64,000 nt of DNA from Streptomyces sp. 11x1 (lineage in GTDB: Bacteria > Actinomycetota > Actinomycetes > Streptomycetales > Streptomycetaceae), in NCBI RefSeq assembly GCF_032598905.1, contig NZ_CP122458.1, forward strand, positions 10,069,001-10,133,000, read 5' to 3'. The notes beneath the pieces were generated by a model. It saw nothing but the letters and a program-made list of their open reading frames with translations. It did no database searches and was not told the DNA's origin. Made by a program: the position numbers and the translations under genes. Shown here in pieces: positions 1-8,333 of the stretch; position 1 is the stretch's first letter, and every line of letters begins with the position of its first letter.

Positions 1-2
1 GG

Positions 3-944
3 GGTGAGACGGCCGGACTCCCCCTGGAGGAAGACGAGTTGGTCACCGGTGAGCACTCCGGCATGAAGGTGCTGCCGCAACAGCCCGCGGACAACCCCAA
101 CCTGGCGCTCGCCCTCGACGACAACGACATCGCCTGGCTCGGCTCCGACAACTCCCGCGAGCCCGTCCAGCGGCAGGTCGGCCCCGCCACGACCGTGCCC
201 CGCCACCCGATGAACGTCTTCTACAACGCCGGCCGCGCGGCCGAACAGGTCGACGAGTACAACTGGATCTACACCGGCCGCGCACAGGGCGGCAGCGGCA
301 TCTGCGAGGACAACCCCGCCACCACCACCTGCCTCACCGCACCGCTGGACCCGGCCACCGGGTACGAAGAGGTCATCGTGCCGCTGGAGAAGCGGATCGC
401 TCTCGGCCACGTCCTCGCCGGCGACCCCAAGCCGCACTTCATCCACCAGTCGAACCTGGCCGAGGACCGCATCGCCTACCCGGTGCTCGACGGCGTCCTC
501 GACGGCTATGCGGCCCTGTTCGCCGAGAACACCCCCGTGGTCAACCTGCGGATGAAGGACATCGGCGCCGAACTCCGCCGCAGGGCCGCCTGGCAGGCCG
601 CGCTGCAGGCCGGTGACGTCACCGCCCATCGCATCGGCGACACCGTCACCGTCGAGGCACCGGACGGCCTGGCGATCACCGTCACCGCGCCCACCGGCAG
701 CACCCTCGCCGGTTCCGCCTTCGGCGACGCCTACGCGGGCTCCGTCTCCGGCTGGACCCCCTCCACGGGCGCCCCCCTCTCCCTCGGCCTGCCCGCCTCC
801 GCCGGCCCCTCGGCCGCCGACGCCTCCGGGCCCGTCGAGACCACGGCCCCCGCACCGGACACCCGAGTTCCAGCGGGCGTGAGCGAGAGAGTGCCGTACA
901 CCGCGGAATCCGTCACCTCGGACTCCACCACCGCGGACGACTGA
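3..944 (+). CDS. Agd3-like polysaccharide deacetylase, C-terminal part (5' end outside window)
   Basis: The reading frame is open from the window edge (base 3) to TGA at 942-944, so this is the last ~313 residues of a larger protein. The visible part has a conserved-looking block (PRHPMNVFYN, DEYNWIYTGR, KPHFIHQSNL) and ends in a Ser/Thr/Pro/Ala-rich tail of about 60 residues. These blocks resemble the C-terminal half of the Agd3 (CE18) exopolysaccharide deacetylases that act on fungal galactosaminogalactan; that match is from memory. The inferred role is to partially de-N-acetylate an amino-sugar polymer outside the cell. The genes that follow (PelF-like GT4, spherulin-4, GH114) fit. The catalytic domain and signal peptide lie outside the window. 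It could instead be an unrelated secreted hydrolase. Confidence 0.6.
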   Translation, partial: GETAGLPLEEDELVTGEHSGMKVLPQQPADNPNLALALDDNDIAWLGSDNSREPVQRQVGPATTVPRHPMNVFYNAGRAAEQVDEYNWIYTGRAQGGSGICEDNPATTTCLTAPLDPATGYEEVIVPLEKRIALGHVLAGDPKPHFIHQSNLAEDRIAYPVLDGVLDGYAALFAENTPVVNLRMKDIGAELRRRAAWQAALQAGDVTAHRIGDTVTVEAPDGLAITVTAPTGSTLAGSAFGDAYAGSVSGWTPSTGAPLSLGLPASAGPSAADASGPVETTAPAPDTRVPAGVSERVPYTAESVTSDSTTADD

Positions 945-1036
945 CCCGCGGCACCCGCCCATCGAGCCGTCCCGGCCGCACTGCACCGGCCGGGACCGGC
1001 AGGAACCACCCCACACCACGGCCGTGGAGCACACCG

Positions 1037-2545
1037 ATGCCCGTTCCGCACGACGCGCGCCGACTCGGCGCGGCGCGCGTCACCCTCCTCACCGAAGGCA
1101 CCTATCCCCACAGCCACGGCGGCGTCAGCGTCTGGTGCGACCAACTCGTCCAGGGCATGCCGGACCTCGACTTCGACGTCATCGCCGTCACCGGCACCGG
1201 ACGCGAACCCCTCGTCTGGGACCTGCCCGCACACGTCGTCCGTGTGCTGTCGGTCCCCATGTGGGGCGACCCGCCCGAGGGCCGCGAGCCCCGGGGCCGT
1301 GCCCGTCACCGGCTCGTCGGCGCCTATGAGCGGTTCCTCACCGCCCTGCTCGACCCGGGGGCCGAGGACGGCTTCGCGCCCGCCCTGTACAAGCTGGCCC
1401 GGGCAGCGGAGGACGGCGCACTCAGCCCCTACCTGCGCTCGGACCGGGCCATCGCCCAGCTGACCGCCGTCTGGAACCGCCCCGGCCTCGCCGTCCGCGA
1501 GGCCCGCCCCACGCTGCACGACGCGCTCACCGCGACCTCCCTGCTCGAACACGCCCTGCGCCCGCTCGCCGCACCGGCTCCCGAGACCGGCGTCGCGCAC
1601 GCCGTCAGTGGCGGTGTCGCCGTCCTGCCGGGCCTCACCGCTCTCGAACGGCACGGCGTCCCCCTGCTGCTGACCGAACACGGCGTCTATCTGCGCGAGC
1701 GCTACCTCGGCTACCGCACCGCCCCCTACCGCTGGCCCGTGAAGGCGGTCGTCCTCGGCTTCTTCCGCCTCCTCGCCGAGGAGACCTACCGGCGGGCGGC
1801 CCTGATCACCCCGGGCAACCGCTACAACCGGCTCTGGGAGGAACAGGGCGGCGCCGACCCCGAGTCGATCCGTACCGTCTACAACGGCGTCGACCCCGCC
1901 GCGTTCCCGCCCGCCGGGCCCGAACCGGAGACGCCCACCCTCAGCTGGGCGGGCCGCGTCGACCCCATCAAGGACCTGGAGACCCTCATCCGGGCGTTCG
2001 CCCTCGTCAGGGCGGAACTCCCGGGCGCGCGACTGCGGTTGTTCGGCGGGACGCCGCGCGGCGGCGAGGCCTACCGGGACCGCTGCGAGGCCCTCGCCGC
2101 CGAGCTGGGCCACGGCGACGCCGTCACCTTCGAGGGCCGCGTCGACGACATCAAGGACGCCTACGCCGCCGGCAACGTCGTCATGCTCTCCAGCATCAGC
2201 GAAGGCTTCCCCTTCACCCTCATCGAGGCCATGTCCTGCGGGCGGGCCACCGTCTCCACCGACGTGGGCGGTGTACGCGAGGCCGTCGGCGACAGCGGGC
2301 TCGTGGTGCCGCCGCGCGACCCGGAGGCGATGGCGAAGGCCGCGCTGGAGCTGCTGGGCGACCCGGCGCGCCGCCGGGCCATGGGGGAGGCGGCCCGGCT
2401 CCGGGTGATCGAGCAGTTCACCCTCCGCCGGACCATCGACACCTTCCGCTCCATCTACCTCGAACTGCCCACCCTGGAAAGGCGATCGGCGACCGTCGAC
2501 ATCCCGGCGCCGACGCCCGCTCCGATCAGCACGGTGGCCGGATGA
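1037..2545 (+). CDS. PelF-like GT4 glycosyltransferase (DUF3492 + GT4)
   Basis: A 502-residue cytoplasmic glycosyltransferase. The N-terminus carries the PelF/DUF3492 signature TEGTYPHSHGGVSVWCDQL. The C-terminal half is a GT-B GT4 domain with the nucleotide-sugar motif SEGFPFTLIEAMSCG (E-x7-E, near residues 389-397) followed by DVGGVREAV. PelF polymerises Pel from UDP-GalNAc/UDP-GlcNAc in Pseudomonas, and Gtb3 does a similar job for fungal GAG. This is therefore the likely polymerase of the locus, probably using a UDP-N-acetylhexosamine. The ATG at 1037 follows a GTGGAG ribosome site, and the stop overlaps the next start (ATGA). The fold is certain; the donor sugar is inferred. Confidence 0.85.
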   Translation: MPVPHDARRLGAARVTLLTEGTYPHSHGGVSVWCDQLVQGMPDLDFDVIAVTGTGREPLVWDLPAHVVRVLSVPMWGDPPEGREPRGRARHRLVGAYERFLTALLDPGAEDGFAPALYKLARAAEDGALSPYLRSDRAIAQLTAVWNRPGLAVREARPTLHDALTATSLLEHALRPLAAPAPETGVAHAVSGGVAVLPGLTALERHGVPLLLTEHGVYLRERYLGYRTAPYRWPVKAVVLGFFRLLAEETYRRAALITPGNRYNRLWEEQGGADPESIRTVYNGVDPAAFPPAGPEPETPTLSWAGRVDPIKDLETLIRAFALVRAELPGARLRLFGGTPRGGEAYRDRCEALAAELGHGDAVTFEGRVDDIKDAYAAGNVVMLSSISEGFPFTLIEAMSCGRATVSTDVGGVREAVGDSGLVVPPRDPEAMAKAALELLGDPARRRAMGEAARLRVIEQFTLRRTIDTFRSIYLELPTLERRSATVDIPAPTPAPISTVAG

Positions 2546-3960
2546 GCGGCCCCCTGTCACTCGAACCCGGCGGCGTCGAACAGGACACCCTCGCCATCCG
2601 GCTGGCCGACCGGCGCCGCCCGCGCCGCCGCCCCAGCTGGGCCTTCGGTGACGACACCACCCTCACCATCCGGCTCCCGCACCAGGGCCCGGACGAGGAC
2701 GCGGTCAACGCACTCGCCGCCGAACTGGCCGACCGCGTCGGCCCCGCCGTCCACCCGTACGAAGTGGCCGCCCTGCTGGAGGCGGAGGGCCTGTCCGCCT
2801 CCCTCATCAAGGAACGCTACGGCCACCCGAACCTGTTCTCGCTGGCCTCGGCCCTGTACGAACGGGTGCCGAGGACGTTCCCCGAACCCGCGCCGGGCGT
2901 CGACCCCTGGCGCCCGGACACCCCGCGCTGCCTGCTGCGGGGCCTCCTCTTCGCACTGCCAGGCCTCGCCTATCTGCTGACCGCCCCGCTGTGGAACCCC
3001 GGCGCGCACGCCCCCGCGCTCATCGTGGCGGGACTCGTCTCCTGGGCCTGGGGCCAGGCCCTCGGCCACCGTGCCCATCTGCGGATGGCGACCGGGCCGC
3101 GTGAGGCGGGCCGTACGCTCCTGACCGGCGCGCCCGTCGGAGCGCTGCTCGCCACGGCCGTCGCCGCGCTGCCCGCCGACGGCGGACCCGTGACCCTGGT
3201 GGCCGCCGCACAGTCCGCGTACCTCGCGGCGGCCGGCGTCCTGCTGGTACTCGGGCGGGAACGCCAACTCCTCGCCGCGCTCAGCCCGTTGATCGCCGGG
3301 GCCGCCGTCCTCCCCTGGTGGGAACCGGGACCGTGGCTCCGCGCCGGACTGCCCCTCCTCGCCCTGCTCGCCACCCTCGCCGTCACCGGCCGGACCCTGC
3401 GGACCACCCACGCCGCACCGGCCGTCCCGGACGCCCGCCGCCCCCGCCCGCTGTGGTCCCTGCCGTACGGCCTCTTCGGACTGGCCGCCGGTGTCCTCGT
3501 GCTGCTGGAGGGCCGGCAGGAGCCGTACGCGGTGATCGTGCTGACGGTGAGCATGGGCCCCGCGGAATGGCTGCTCCACCGCTACCGGGGACTGTCCGTC
3601 TCCGCGCTGCGTGCCGTCGCGACCCCCGCCGGGTTCCTGCTGCGCTCGGCAGGCATCCTCGGCCTCTGCCTGCTCGCCTACCTGCTGCCGCTGCTGCCCG
3701 CAGCCCTGCTCACCGACGCCGACCCCGTCCCGCTGCTGCTGCTCGCCGCCGTCCTGTGGACCGCGCTGCTGCTGCAGGCCTTCGGGGCGGCCTGGCCGTC
3801 GGCCGCCATCTGTCTCGCGGCGGCCGGCGCCGCCGGGACGGTCACCCTGCTGCGCCTGCCACCGGGCGACCTGGCGCTGCCCCTGTGCTGCGCCGCCGCC
3901 GCGCTCTGTCTGTCGGCGTGCGCGCTGCGGCTGCTCGGCCGGCCCGCACCGCACGCCTGA
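2542..3960 (+). CDS. Polytopic membrane protein with N-terminal cytoplasmic domain (candidate export/synthase partner)
   Basis: A 472-residue protein translationally coupled to the GT4 gene by an ATGA overlap. Residues 1 to about 135 are hydrophilic, with many Arg and acidic residues. From about residue 138 to the end it alternates Leu/Ala/Val-rich hydrophobic stretches with short polar loops, giving roughly 10-12 membrane segments. I do not recognise a named family. Its place beside the PelF-like transferase suggests it fills the role of PelG (the MATE-like membrane partner of PelF) or another exporter, but I see no convincing PelG signature. The cytoplasmic head could dock the glycosyltransferase. 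Function is inferred from context only. Confidence 0.6.
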   Translation: MSGPLSLEPGGVEQDTLAIRLADRRRPRRRPSWAFGDDTTLTIRLPHQGPDEDAVNALAAELADRVGPAVHPYEVAALLEAEGLSASLIKERYGHPNLFSLASALYERVPRTFPEPAPGVDPWRPDTPRCLLRGLLFALPGLAYLLTAPLWNPGAHAPALIVAGLVSWAWGQALGHRAHLRMATGPREAGRTLLTGAPVGALLATAVAALPADGGPVTLVAAAQSAYLAAAGVLLVLGRERQLLAALSPLIAGAAVLPWWEPGPWLRAGLPLLALLATLAVTGRTLRTTHAAPAVPDARRPRPLWSLPYGLFGLAAGVLVLLEGRQEPYAVIVLTVSMGPAEWLLHRYRGLSVSALRAVATPAGFLLRSAGILGLCLLAYLLPLLPAALLTDADPVPLLLLAAVLWTALLLQAFGAAWPSAAICLAAAGAAGTVTLLRLPPGDLALPLCCAAAALCLSACALRLLGRPAPHA

Positions 3961-4039
3961 GCCCCGTGCTCACCACGACCACCGCACACCCCCCCACGTG
4001 CCACCCCCACACAACCGACCGACCGGAAGGACACACCAG

Positions 4040-5041
4040 TTGACCTCCGCACCGCTCGCCGCCGTCACCGGAGCCGAGGGCTTCATCGGCTCGCACCTGA
4101 CCGAGGCGCTCGTCGCCTCCGGACACCGGGTCCGGGCCATGGCCCAGTACAACTCCTTCTCCTCCTACGGCTGGCTGGAGACCCTGCACCCGGACGTCCT
4201 GGACCAGGTCGAGATCGTCCTCGGCGACGTCCGCGACCCCGGCTCCGTTCGCGGTCTCCTCGACGGCGCCGACACCGCGTACCACCTGGCCGCCCTCATC
4301 GCGATCCCGTACTCCTACCAGGCGCCGCACAGCTACGTGGACACCAATGTCACCGGCACCCTCAACGTCCTGGAGGCCGTCAGAACCCTCGGCACACCCC
4401 GCCTGGTGCACACCTCCACCAGCGAGACCTACGGCACCGCGCGGACCGTGCCGATCACCGAGGACCACCCCATCAACACCCAGTCCCCGTACGCCGCCTC
4501 GAAGGCCGGCGGGGACCGACTGGCCGACAGCTACCACGCGAGCTTCGACACCCCGGTCGTCACCCTGAGACCCTTCAACACCTTCGGGCCCCGCCAGTCG
4601 ATGCGCGCGGTGATCCCCACGGTGATCGGGCAGGTCGCGGCGGGGGAGCGCACCATCACCCTCGGCGATCTGCGCCCCACCCGGGACTTCACCTTCGTCA
4701 AGGACACCGCGCAGGCGTTCCTGACCGTCGGCACCGCTCCCGCCGACAAGGTCGTGGGCCGCACCTTCAACGCCGGCACCGGGTGCGAGATCTCCGTCGG
4801 CGACCTAGTCGCGCTGATCGGCAAGGTCATGGACAGCGCACTCGACGTCCGCGAGGACGAGGCACGCATCCGGCCCGCGAACTCCGAGGTCATGCGGCTC
4901 GTCGCCGACGCGAGCCGGCTGACCGCCGCCACCGGCTGGCAGCCCGCCCACACCCTGGAGGAAGGCCTCGCGCACACCGTGGAGTTCTTCCGCGACCCGG
5001 CCAACCTCGCCCGCTACAAGACCGGCATCTACAACATCTGA
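4040..5041 (+). CDS. LegB-like NDP-sugar 4,6-dehydratase (extended SDR)
   Basis: A 333-residue extended short-chain dehydrogenase. It has the NAD-binding motif GAEGFIGSHL near residues 11-20, TSTSETYG, and the catalytic YAASK (Tyr ~151, Lys ~155). The patterns YNSFSSYGWLETL, AALIAIPYSY and VPITEDHP are characteristic of LegB-type UDP-GlcNAc 4,6-dehydratases of the legionaminate pathway rather than plain GalE epimerases. It should make a 4-keto-6-deoxy UDP-amino sugar. The TTG at 4040 is chosen because GGAAGGA sits 9-15 bases upstream and the Rossmann motif begins soon after; an open frame running further upstream overlaps the membrane protein and is not used. A reductase gene follows two genes later. 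Confidence 0.8.
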   Translation: MTSAPLAAVTGAEGFIGSHLTEALVASGHRVRAMAQYNSFSSYGWLETLHPDVLDQVEIVLGDVRDPGSVRGLLDGADTAYHLAALIAIPYSYQAPHSYVDTNVTGTLNVLEAVRTLGTPRLVHTSTSETYGTARTVPITEDHPINTQSPYAASKAGGDRLADSYHASFDTPVVTLRPFNTFGPRQSMRAVIPTVIGQVAAGERTITLGDLRPTRDFTFVKDTAQAFLTVGTAPADKVVGRTFNAGTGCEISVGDLVALIGKVMDSALDVREDEARIRPANSEVMRLVADASRLTAATGWQPAHTLEEGLAHTVEFFRDPANLARYKTGIYNI

Positions 5042-5082
5042 CTCCCGTCCACGCACGGCACGAAGCACGAAGGAGGAGCACC

Positions 5083-5796
5083 ATGCACGCAGTGATCCTG
5101 GCGGGAGGCAAGGGCGTCCGGCTGCGGCCCTACACGACCGCGCTGCCGAAGCCGCTCGTCCCCATCGGCGACCAGCACGCCATCCTGGAGATCGTGCTGC
5201 GCCAGCTCTCCACGGCCGGCTTCACCCATGTCACCATCGCCATCGGCCACCTCGGCGAGATCATCCGTGCCTACGTCGGCGACGGCTCCCAGTGGGGCCT
5301 GACCGTCGACTACGCCCCCGAGGAGAGCCCGCTGGGCACCATGGGCCCGCTGCTCAACCTGCGCGAGAAGCTGCCCGAGTCGTTCCTCGTGATGAACGGC
5401 GACATCCTCACCGACCTCGACTACGCCGACGTCCTGCGCCGGCACCGGGATTCCGGGGCGCCGCTCACCATCGCCACCTACACCCGCGAGGTCCACATCG
5501 ACTTCGGTGTCCTGACCACCGACGACAGCAAGGTCGTCGCCTTCACCGAGAAGCCGAGCATGGACTACCGCGTCTCCATGGGCGTCTACGGCGTCTCCCG
5601 CTCCACCCTGGAGGGCTACACCCCCGGACTGCCGCTGGGTTTCGACGAGTTGGTCCTCGATCTGATAAGCACTCAGAACCAGCCGCACGCCTACGACTTC
5701 GACGGGTACTGGCTGGACATAGGCCGACCGGACGACTACGACCGGGCCAACGCCGAGTTCACCACCCGCAAGTCGCTTCTGCTCAAGGGAGCCTGA
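5083..5796 (+). CDS. Sugar-1-phosphate nucleotidyltransferase
   Basis: A 237-residue GT-A-like nucleotidyltransferase. It has the signature GGKGVRLRPYT at residues 8-18, LPKPLVPIG at about 21-29, and the metal-binding NGDILTD near residue 105. It activates a hexose- or hexosamine-1-phosphate with NTP. Length is typical of the short RfbA/PtmE-like group that lacks the C-terminal beta-helix of GlmU. The ATG at 5083 is preceded by a strong AGGAGG. It lies 41 bases after the dehydratase and 7 bases before the second SDR, so it is clearly in the operon. It presumably supplies the NDP-sugar for the PelF-like transferase; which base and sugar it prefers cannot be read. Confidence 0.85.
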   Translation: MHAVILAGGKGVRLRPYTTALPKPLVPIGDQHAILEIVLRQLSTAGFTHVTIAIGHLGEIIRAYVGDGSQWGLTVDYAPEESPLGTMGPLLNLREKLPESFLVMNGDILTDLDYADVLRRHRDSGAPLTIATYTREVHIDFGVLTTDDSKVVAFTEKPSMDYRVSMGVYGVSRSTLEGYTPGLPLGFDELVLDLISTQNQPHAYDFDGYWLDIGRPDDYDRANAEFTTRKSLLLKGA

Positions 5797-5803
5797 GCAC
5801 CAC

Positions 5804-6874
5804 ATGCGCATTCTCGTCCTGGGTTTCACCGGCTATCTGGGCACCCATGTCGTCGAGGGGCTGCGTGGCCTGCCGGGCGCGCTGGTCCTCGGCGGGGGAC
5901 GCGGACCCACCGCCGACCACACCGTGGACCTCGCCACCATCGGCCCACCGGAACTGGCGAAGATCCTGGCCTCGGCCGCACCCGACACCGTGGTCAACTG
6001 CGCGGGTGCGACCGGCGGCGATCCCGTGACCCTCGCCGAGGTCAACGCCCGTGGCCCCGCCGTTCTGTGCGCCGCGCTCCGCGAGGCCGCCCCGGGCGCC
6101 CGGCTGGTGCACCTGGGCTCGGCCGCCGAGTACGGGCCCGGTGTCCCGGACATCCGGGTCACGGAGTCGGCGGCCACCCGTCCGGTCGCCCCCTACGGCG
6201 CTACCAAGCTCGCGGGCACGGTCGCCGTCACCGCCTCCGGCCTGGACGCGGTGGTACTGCGCGTCGGCAACCCGGTCGGCCCCGGCGCGCCCCCGGCCGG
6301 CCTCCCCGGCCGCATCGCCACGCTCCTCCGCACGGCCGGCCCCGACCCCGACGCGGTCCTGCCTCTGGGCGACCTCTCCGCGTACCGCGACTTCGTCGAC
6401 GTACGCGACGTCACCCGGGCGGTCGCCCTCGCGGCCACGGCTCCCGGTCCGCTGCCCCGCATCCTCAACATCGGCGGAGGCAGGGCCGTCCCGGCCCGCG
6501 AGGTGGTCCGGGGCCTGGCGGCCAAGGCCGGCTTCCGCGGCCGCATCGAGGAGAACGCGCTGGGCGCGGGGGCGCGCGGCCGCCCGAGGGCGGTGGGTGT
6601 CGCGGGGCCGGGTAGGGGTGGGGCCGGTCCCTCCTCCCCTGCGACGCCCGCCGAGGCCGGGGTGGTGACAGCCCCTGGGGCTGCCGTCCCGGCGTCGACG
6701 GCCGGTTCCGTCCGATCGGCGGACGTGTCGTGGCAGTGCTCCGACATCACCGCCGCCGAGGCGGCGCTCGGCTGGCGGCCCCTGCACAGCCTGGACGACG
6801 CGCTCACCACGCTGTGGGAGAGCGGACGGGAAGACAACGGCGGGGGCGGCGGGAAAGGTGACCGTACGTCGTGA
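5804..6874 (+). CDS. SDR NDP-sugar reductase/epimerase with internal low-complexity linker
   Basis: A 356-residue extended SDR with the N-terminal glycine motif GFTGYLGTHV, an NCAG segment, and catalytic YGATK. It resembles 4-ketoreductases/epimerases (RmlD- or GalE-like) and would logically reduce the 4-keto sugar made by the LegB-like enzyme. The Rossmann core runs to about residue 255. A Gly/Ala/Pro-rich stretch of about 45-50 residues then separates it from a final segment (ALGWRPLHSLDDAL) typical of the SDR C-terminus. Such an insert is unusual within the substrate domain. The stop overlaps the next gene (GTGA). Confidence 0.75.
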   Translation: MRILVLGFTGYLGTHVVEGLRGLPGALVLGGGRGPTADHTVDLATIGPPELAKILASAAPDTVVNCAGATGGDPVTLAEVNARGPAVLCAALREAAPGARLVHLGSAAEYGPGVPDIRVTESAATRPVAPYGATKLAGTVAVTASGLDAVVLRVGNPVGPGAPPAGLPGRIATLLRTAGPDPDAVLPLGDLSAYRDFVDVRDVTRAVALAATAPGPLPRILNIGGGRAVPAREVVRGLAAKAGFRGRIEENALGAGARGRPRAVGVAGPGRGGAGPSSPATPAEAGVVTAPGAAVPASTAGSVRSADVSWQCSDITAAEAALGWRPLHSLDDALTTLWESGREDNGGGGGKGDRTS

Positions 6875-7533
6875 GTCTGCTGATCCCGCTCTACGTCCAC
6901 CCGGCCGAGGACCCGGGCGCCTGGCACCGTCTGATCACGGCGGCGCCCCGCACCTACGCCGTCGTCCTCAACCCCGCCAACGGCCCCGGCGACGTCCCCG
7001 ACCCCGCCTTCACCGCGGCGGCCGGGGCCCTGCGCGCGGCCGGGGCCCGGCTGCTCGGCTACGTCGACACCGACTACGGGGTGCGCGACCGCGCCGAGAT
7101 CGCCGACGACGTACGCCGTCACCGGGAGTGGTACGCGGCCGACGGCTGCTTCCTCGACCAGGTGACGGCGACCCCGGACGGCCTGCCCGCCTGCCGCAGG
7201 CTCGTCCGGGCCGTCCGCCGGCTCGGCGCCGCCACCGTCGTCCTCAACCCCGGCGTCCACCCGGCGCCGGGCTACGCCCGTCTCGCCGACCTGACCGTCA
7301 CCTTCGAGGGACACTGGTCGACGTACGTGTCGGCGTTCAGCCGGCCCGCCTGGGCCGCCCGCCACCCGCCCGAGCGGCTCTGCCACCTCGTCTACGGCGT
7401 CCCCGAGGCCCTCGTCCCGCTCGCCGTGCGCACCGCGCACGACCGGGGCGCCGCCGTCTGCGGCCCGGTGACCGGGGAACCACCCAACCCCTGGGCCCAG
7501 TTGACGCCCGCCCTCACCGGGACGGACCGATGA
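6871..7533 (+). CDS. Spherulin-4 family protein (GH135-like hydrolase)
   Basis: A 220-residue protein starting LLIPLYVHP, with VVLNPANGPG, a central DGCFLDQV segment and VVLNPGVHP. This is the spherulation-specific family 4 (PF12138) pattern, which includes Aspergillus Sph3, the GH135 enzyme needed for galactosaminogalactan synthesis. No signal peptide is visible, so unlike Sph3 it may be cytoplasmic or leave by another route. GTG at 6871 overlaps the upstream stop and its own stop overlaps the next start (ATGA), implying co-translation with the GH114 gene. Its likely job is to cleave the N-acetylated polymer during synthesis or length control. Confidence 0.8.
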   Translation: MSLLIPLYVHPAEDPGAWHRLITAAPRTYAVVLNPANGPGDVPDPAFTAAAGALRAAGARLLGYVDTDYGVRDRAEIADDVRRHREWYAADGCFLDQVTATPDGLPACRRLVRAVRRLGAATVVLNPGVHPAPGYARLADLTVTFEGHWSTYVSAFSRPAWAARHPPERLCHLVYGVPEALVPLAVRTAHDRGAAVCGPVTGEPPNPWAQLTPALTGTDR

Positions 7534-8333
7534 GGAGGCCGACGTTCGCGTACGCGGCGCTGCTGGCCGCCCTGGTGGCCTCGACCCTGGCGGGCTGCGG
7601 CGACTCCGAGCCGGACAACGAATCCACGTCCGGGCCACGCTGGAATCCCCGGCCCGGTCTCGCCTGGCAGTGGCAGCTGGACGGCAGGGTCGACCCCTCG
7701 GCGGACGTCCCCGTCTACGACATCGACGGCTTCGAGAACTCCGCCGCCGACGTGGCCCGGCTGCACCGGGACGGCCGCAAGGTCATCTGCTACATCAACG
7801 TCGGAGCCTGGGAGGACTTCCGGCCCGACAAGGACGCCTTCCCGCGCTCGCTGCTCGGCGAGGAGAACGGCTGGGCGGGCGAGCGCTGGCTGGACATACG
7901 GCAGGTGGACGTCCTGCGGCCCCTCATGGAACGCCGCTTCGACATGTGCCGGGACAAGGGCTTCGACGCGGTGGAGCCCGACCTGATGGAAGGCTACGGC
8001 GACGACACCGGCTTCCCCCTCACCGCGCGCGACCAGCTGACCTACAACCGCATGATCGCCGACATCGCCCACGAGCGCGGCCTGGCGGTGGGCCTGAAGA
8101 ACGACCTGCCCCAGATACCCCAGCTGCTGGCCGACTTCGACTTCGCGGTCAACGAGGAGTGCGCCCAGTACGACGAATGCGCGCGGCTCTCGCCCTTCAT
8201 CGAGGCCGGCAAGGCGGTTTTCCACGTCGAGTACACCGAACCCAGGAGCCGCTTCTGCGCGGAGTCCCGCCGGCTCGGGCTCTCGTCCATGGTCAAACGA
8301 CTGGAGCTGGGGGTGTGGCGCCAGCCATGCTGA
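7530..8333 (+). CDS. Endo-alpha-1,4-polygalactosaminidase family lipoprotein (GH114)
   Basis: A 267-residue protein with a lipoprotein signal (about 20 residues, lipobox LAGC, Cys near residue 23), so it is probably anchored outside the membrane. The mature part is a GH114 (beta/alpha)8 domain: WQWQLDG, VPVYDIDGFEN, VICYINVGAWEDFRPD, and the diagnostic FDAVEPDLMEGY with acidic catalytic candidates. GH114 includes Aspergillus Ega3 and the hydrolase domain of PelA, which cut alpha-1,4-linked galactosamine polymers. Its coupling to the spherulin-4 gene is the strongest sign that the polymer is galactosaminogalactan- or Pel-like. It is the last intact gene of the locus. Confidence 0.88.
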   Translation: MRRPTFAYAALLAALVASTLAGCGDSEPDNESTSGPRWNPRPGLAWQWQLDGRVDPSADVPVYDIDGFENSAADVARLHRDGRKVICYINVGAWEDFRPDKDAFPRSLLGEENGWAGERWLDIRQVDVLRPLMERRFDMCRDKGFDAVEPDLMEGYGDDTGFPLTARDQLTYNRMIADIAHERGLAVGLKNDLPQIPQLLADFDFAVNEECAQYDECARLSPFIEAGKAVFHVEYTEPRSRFCAESRRLGLSSMVKRLELGVWRQPC

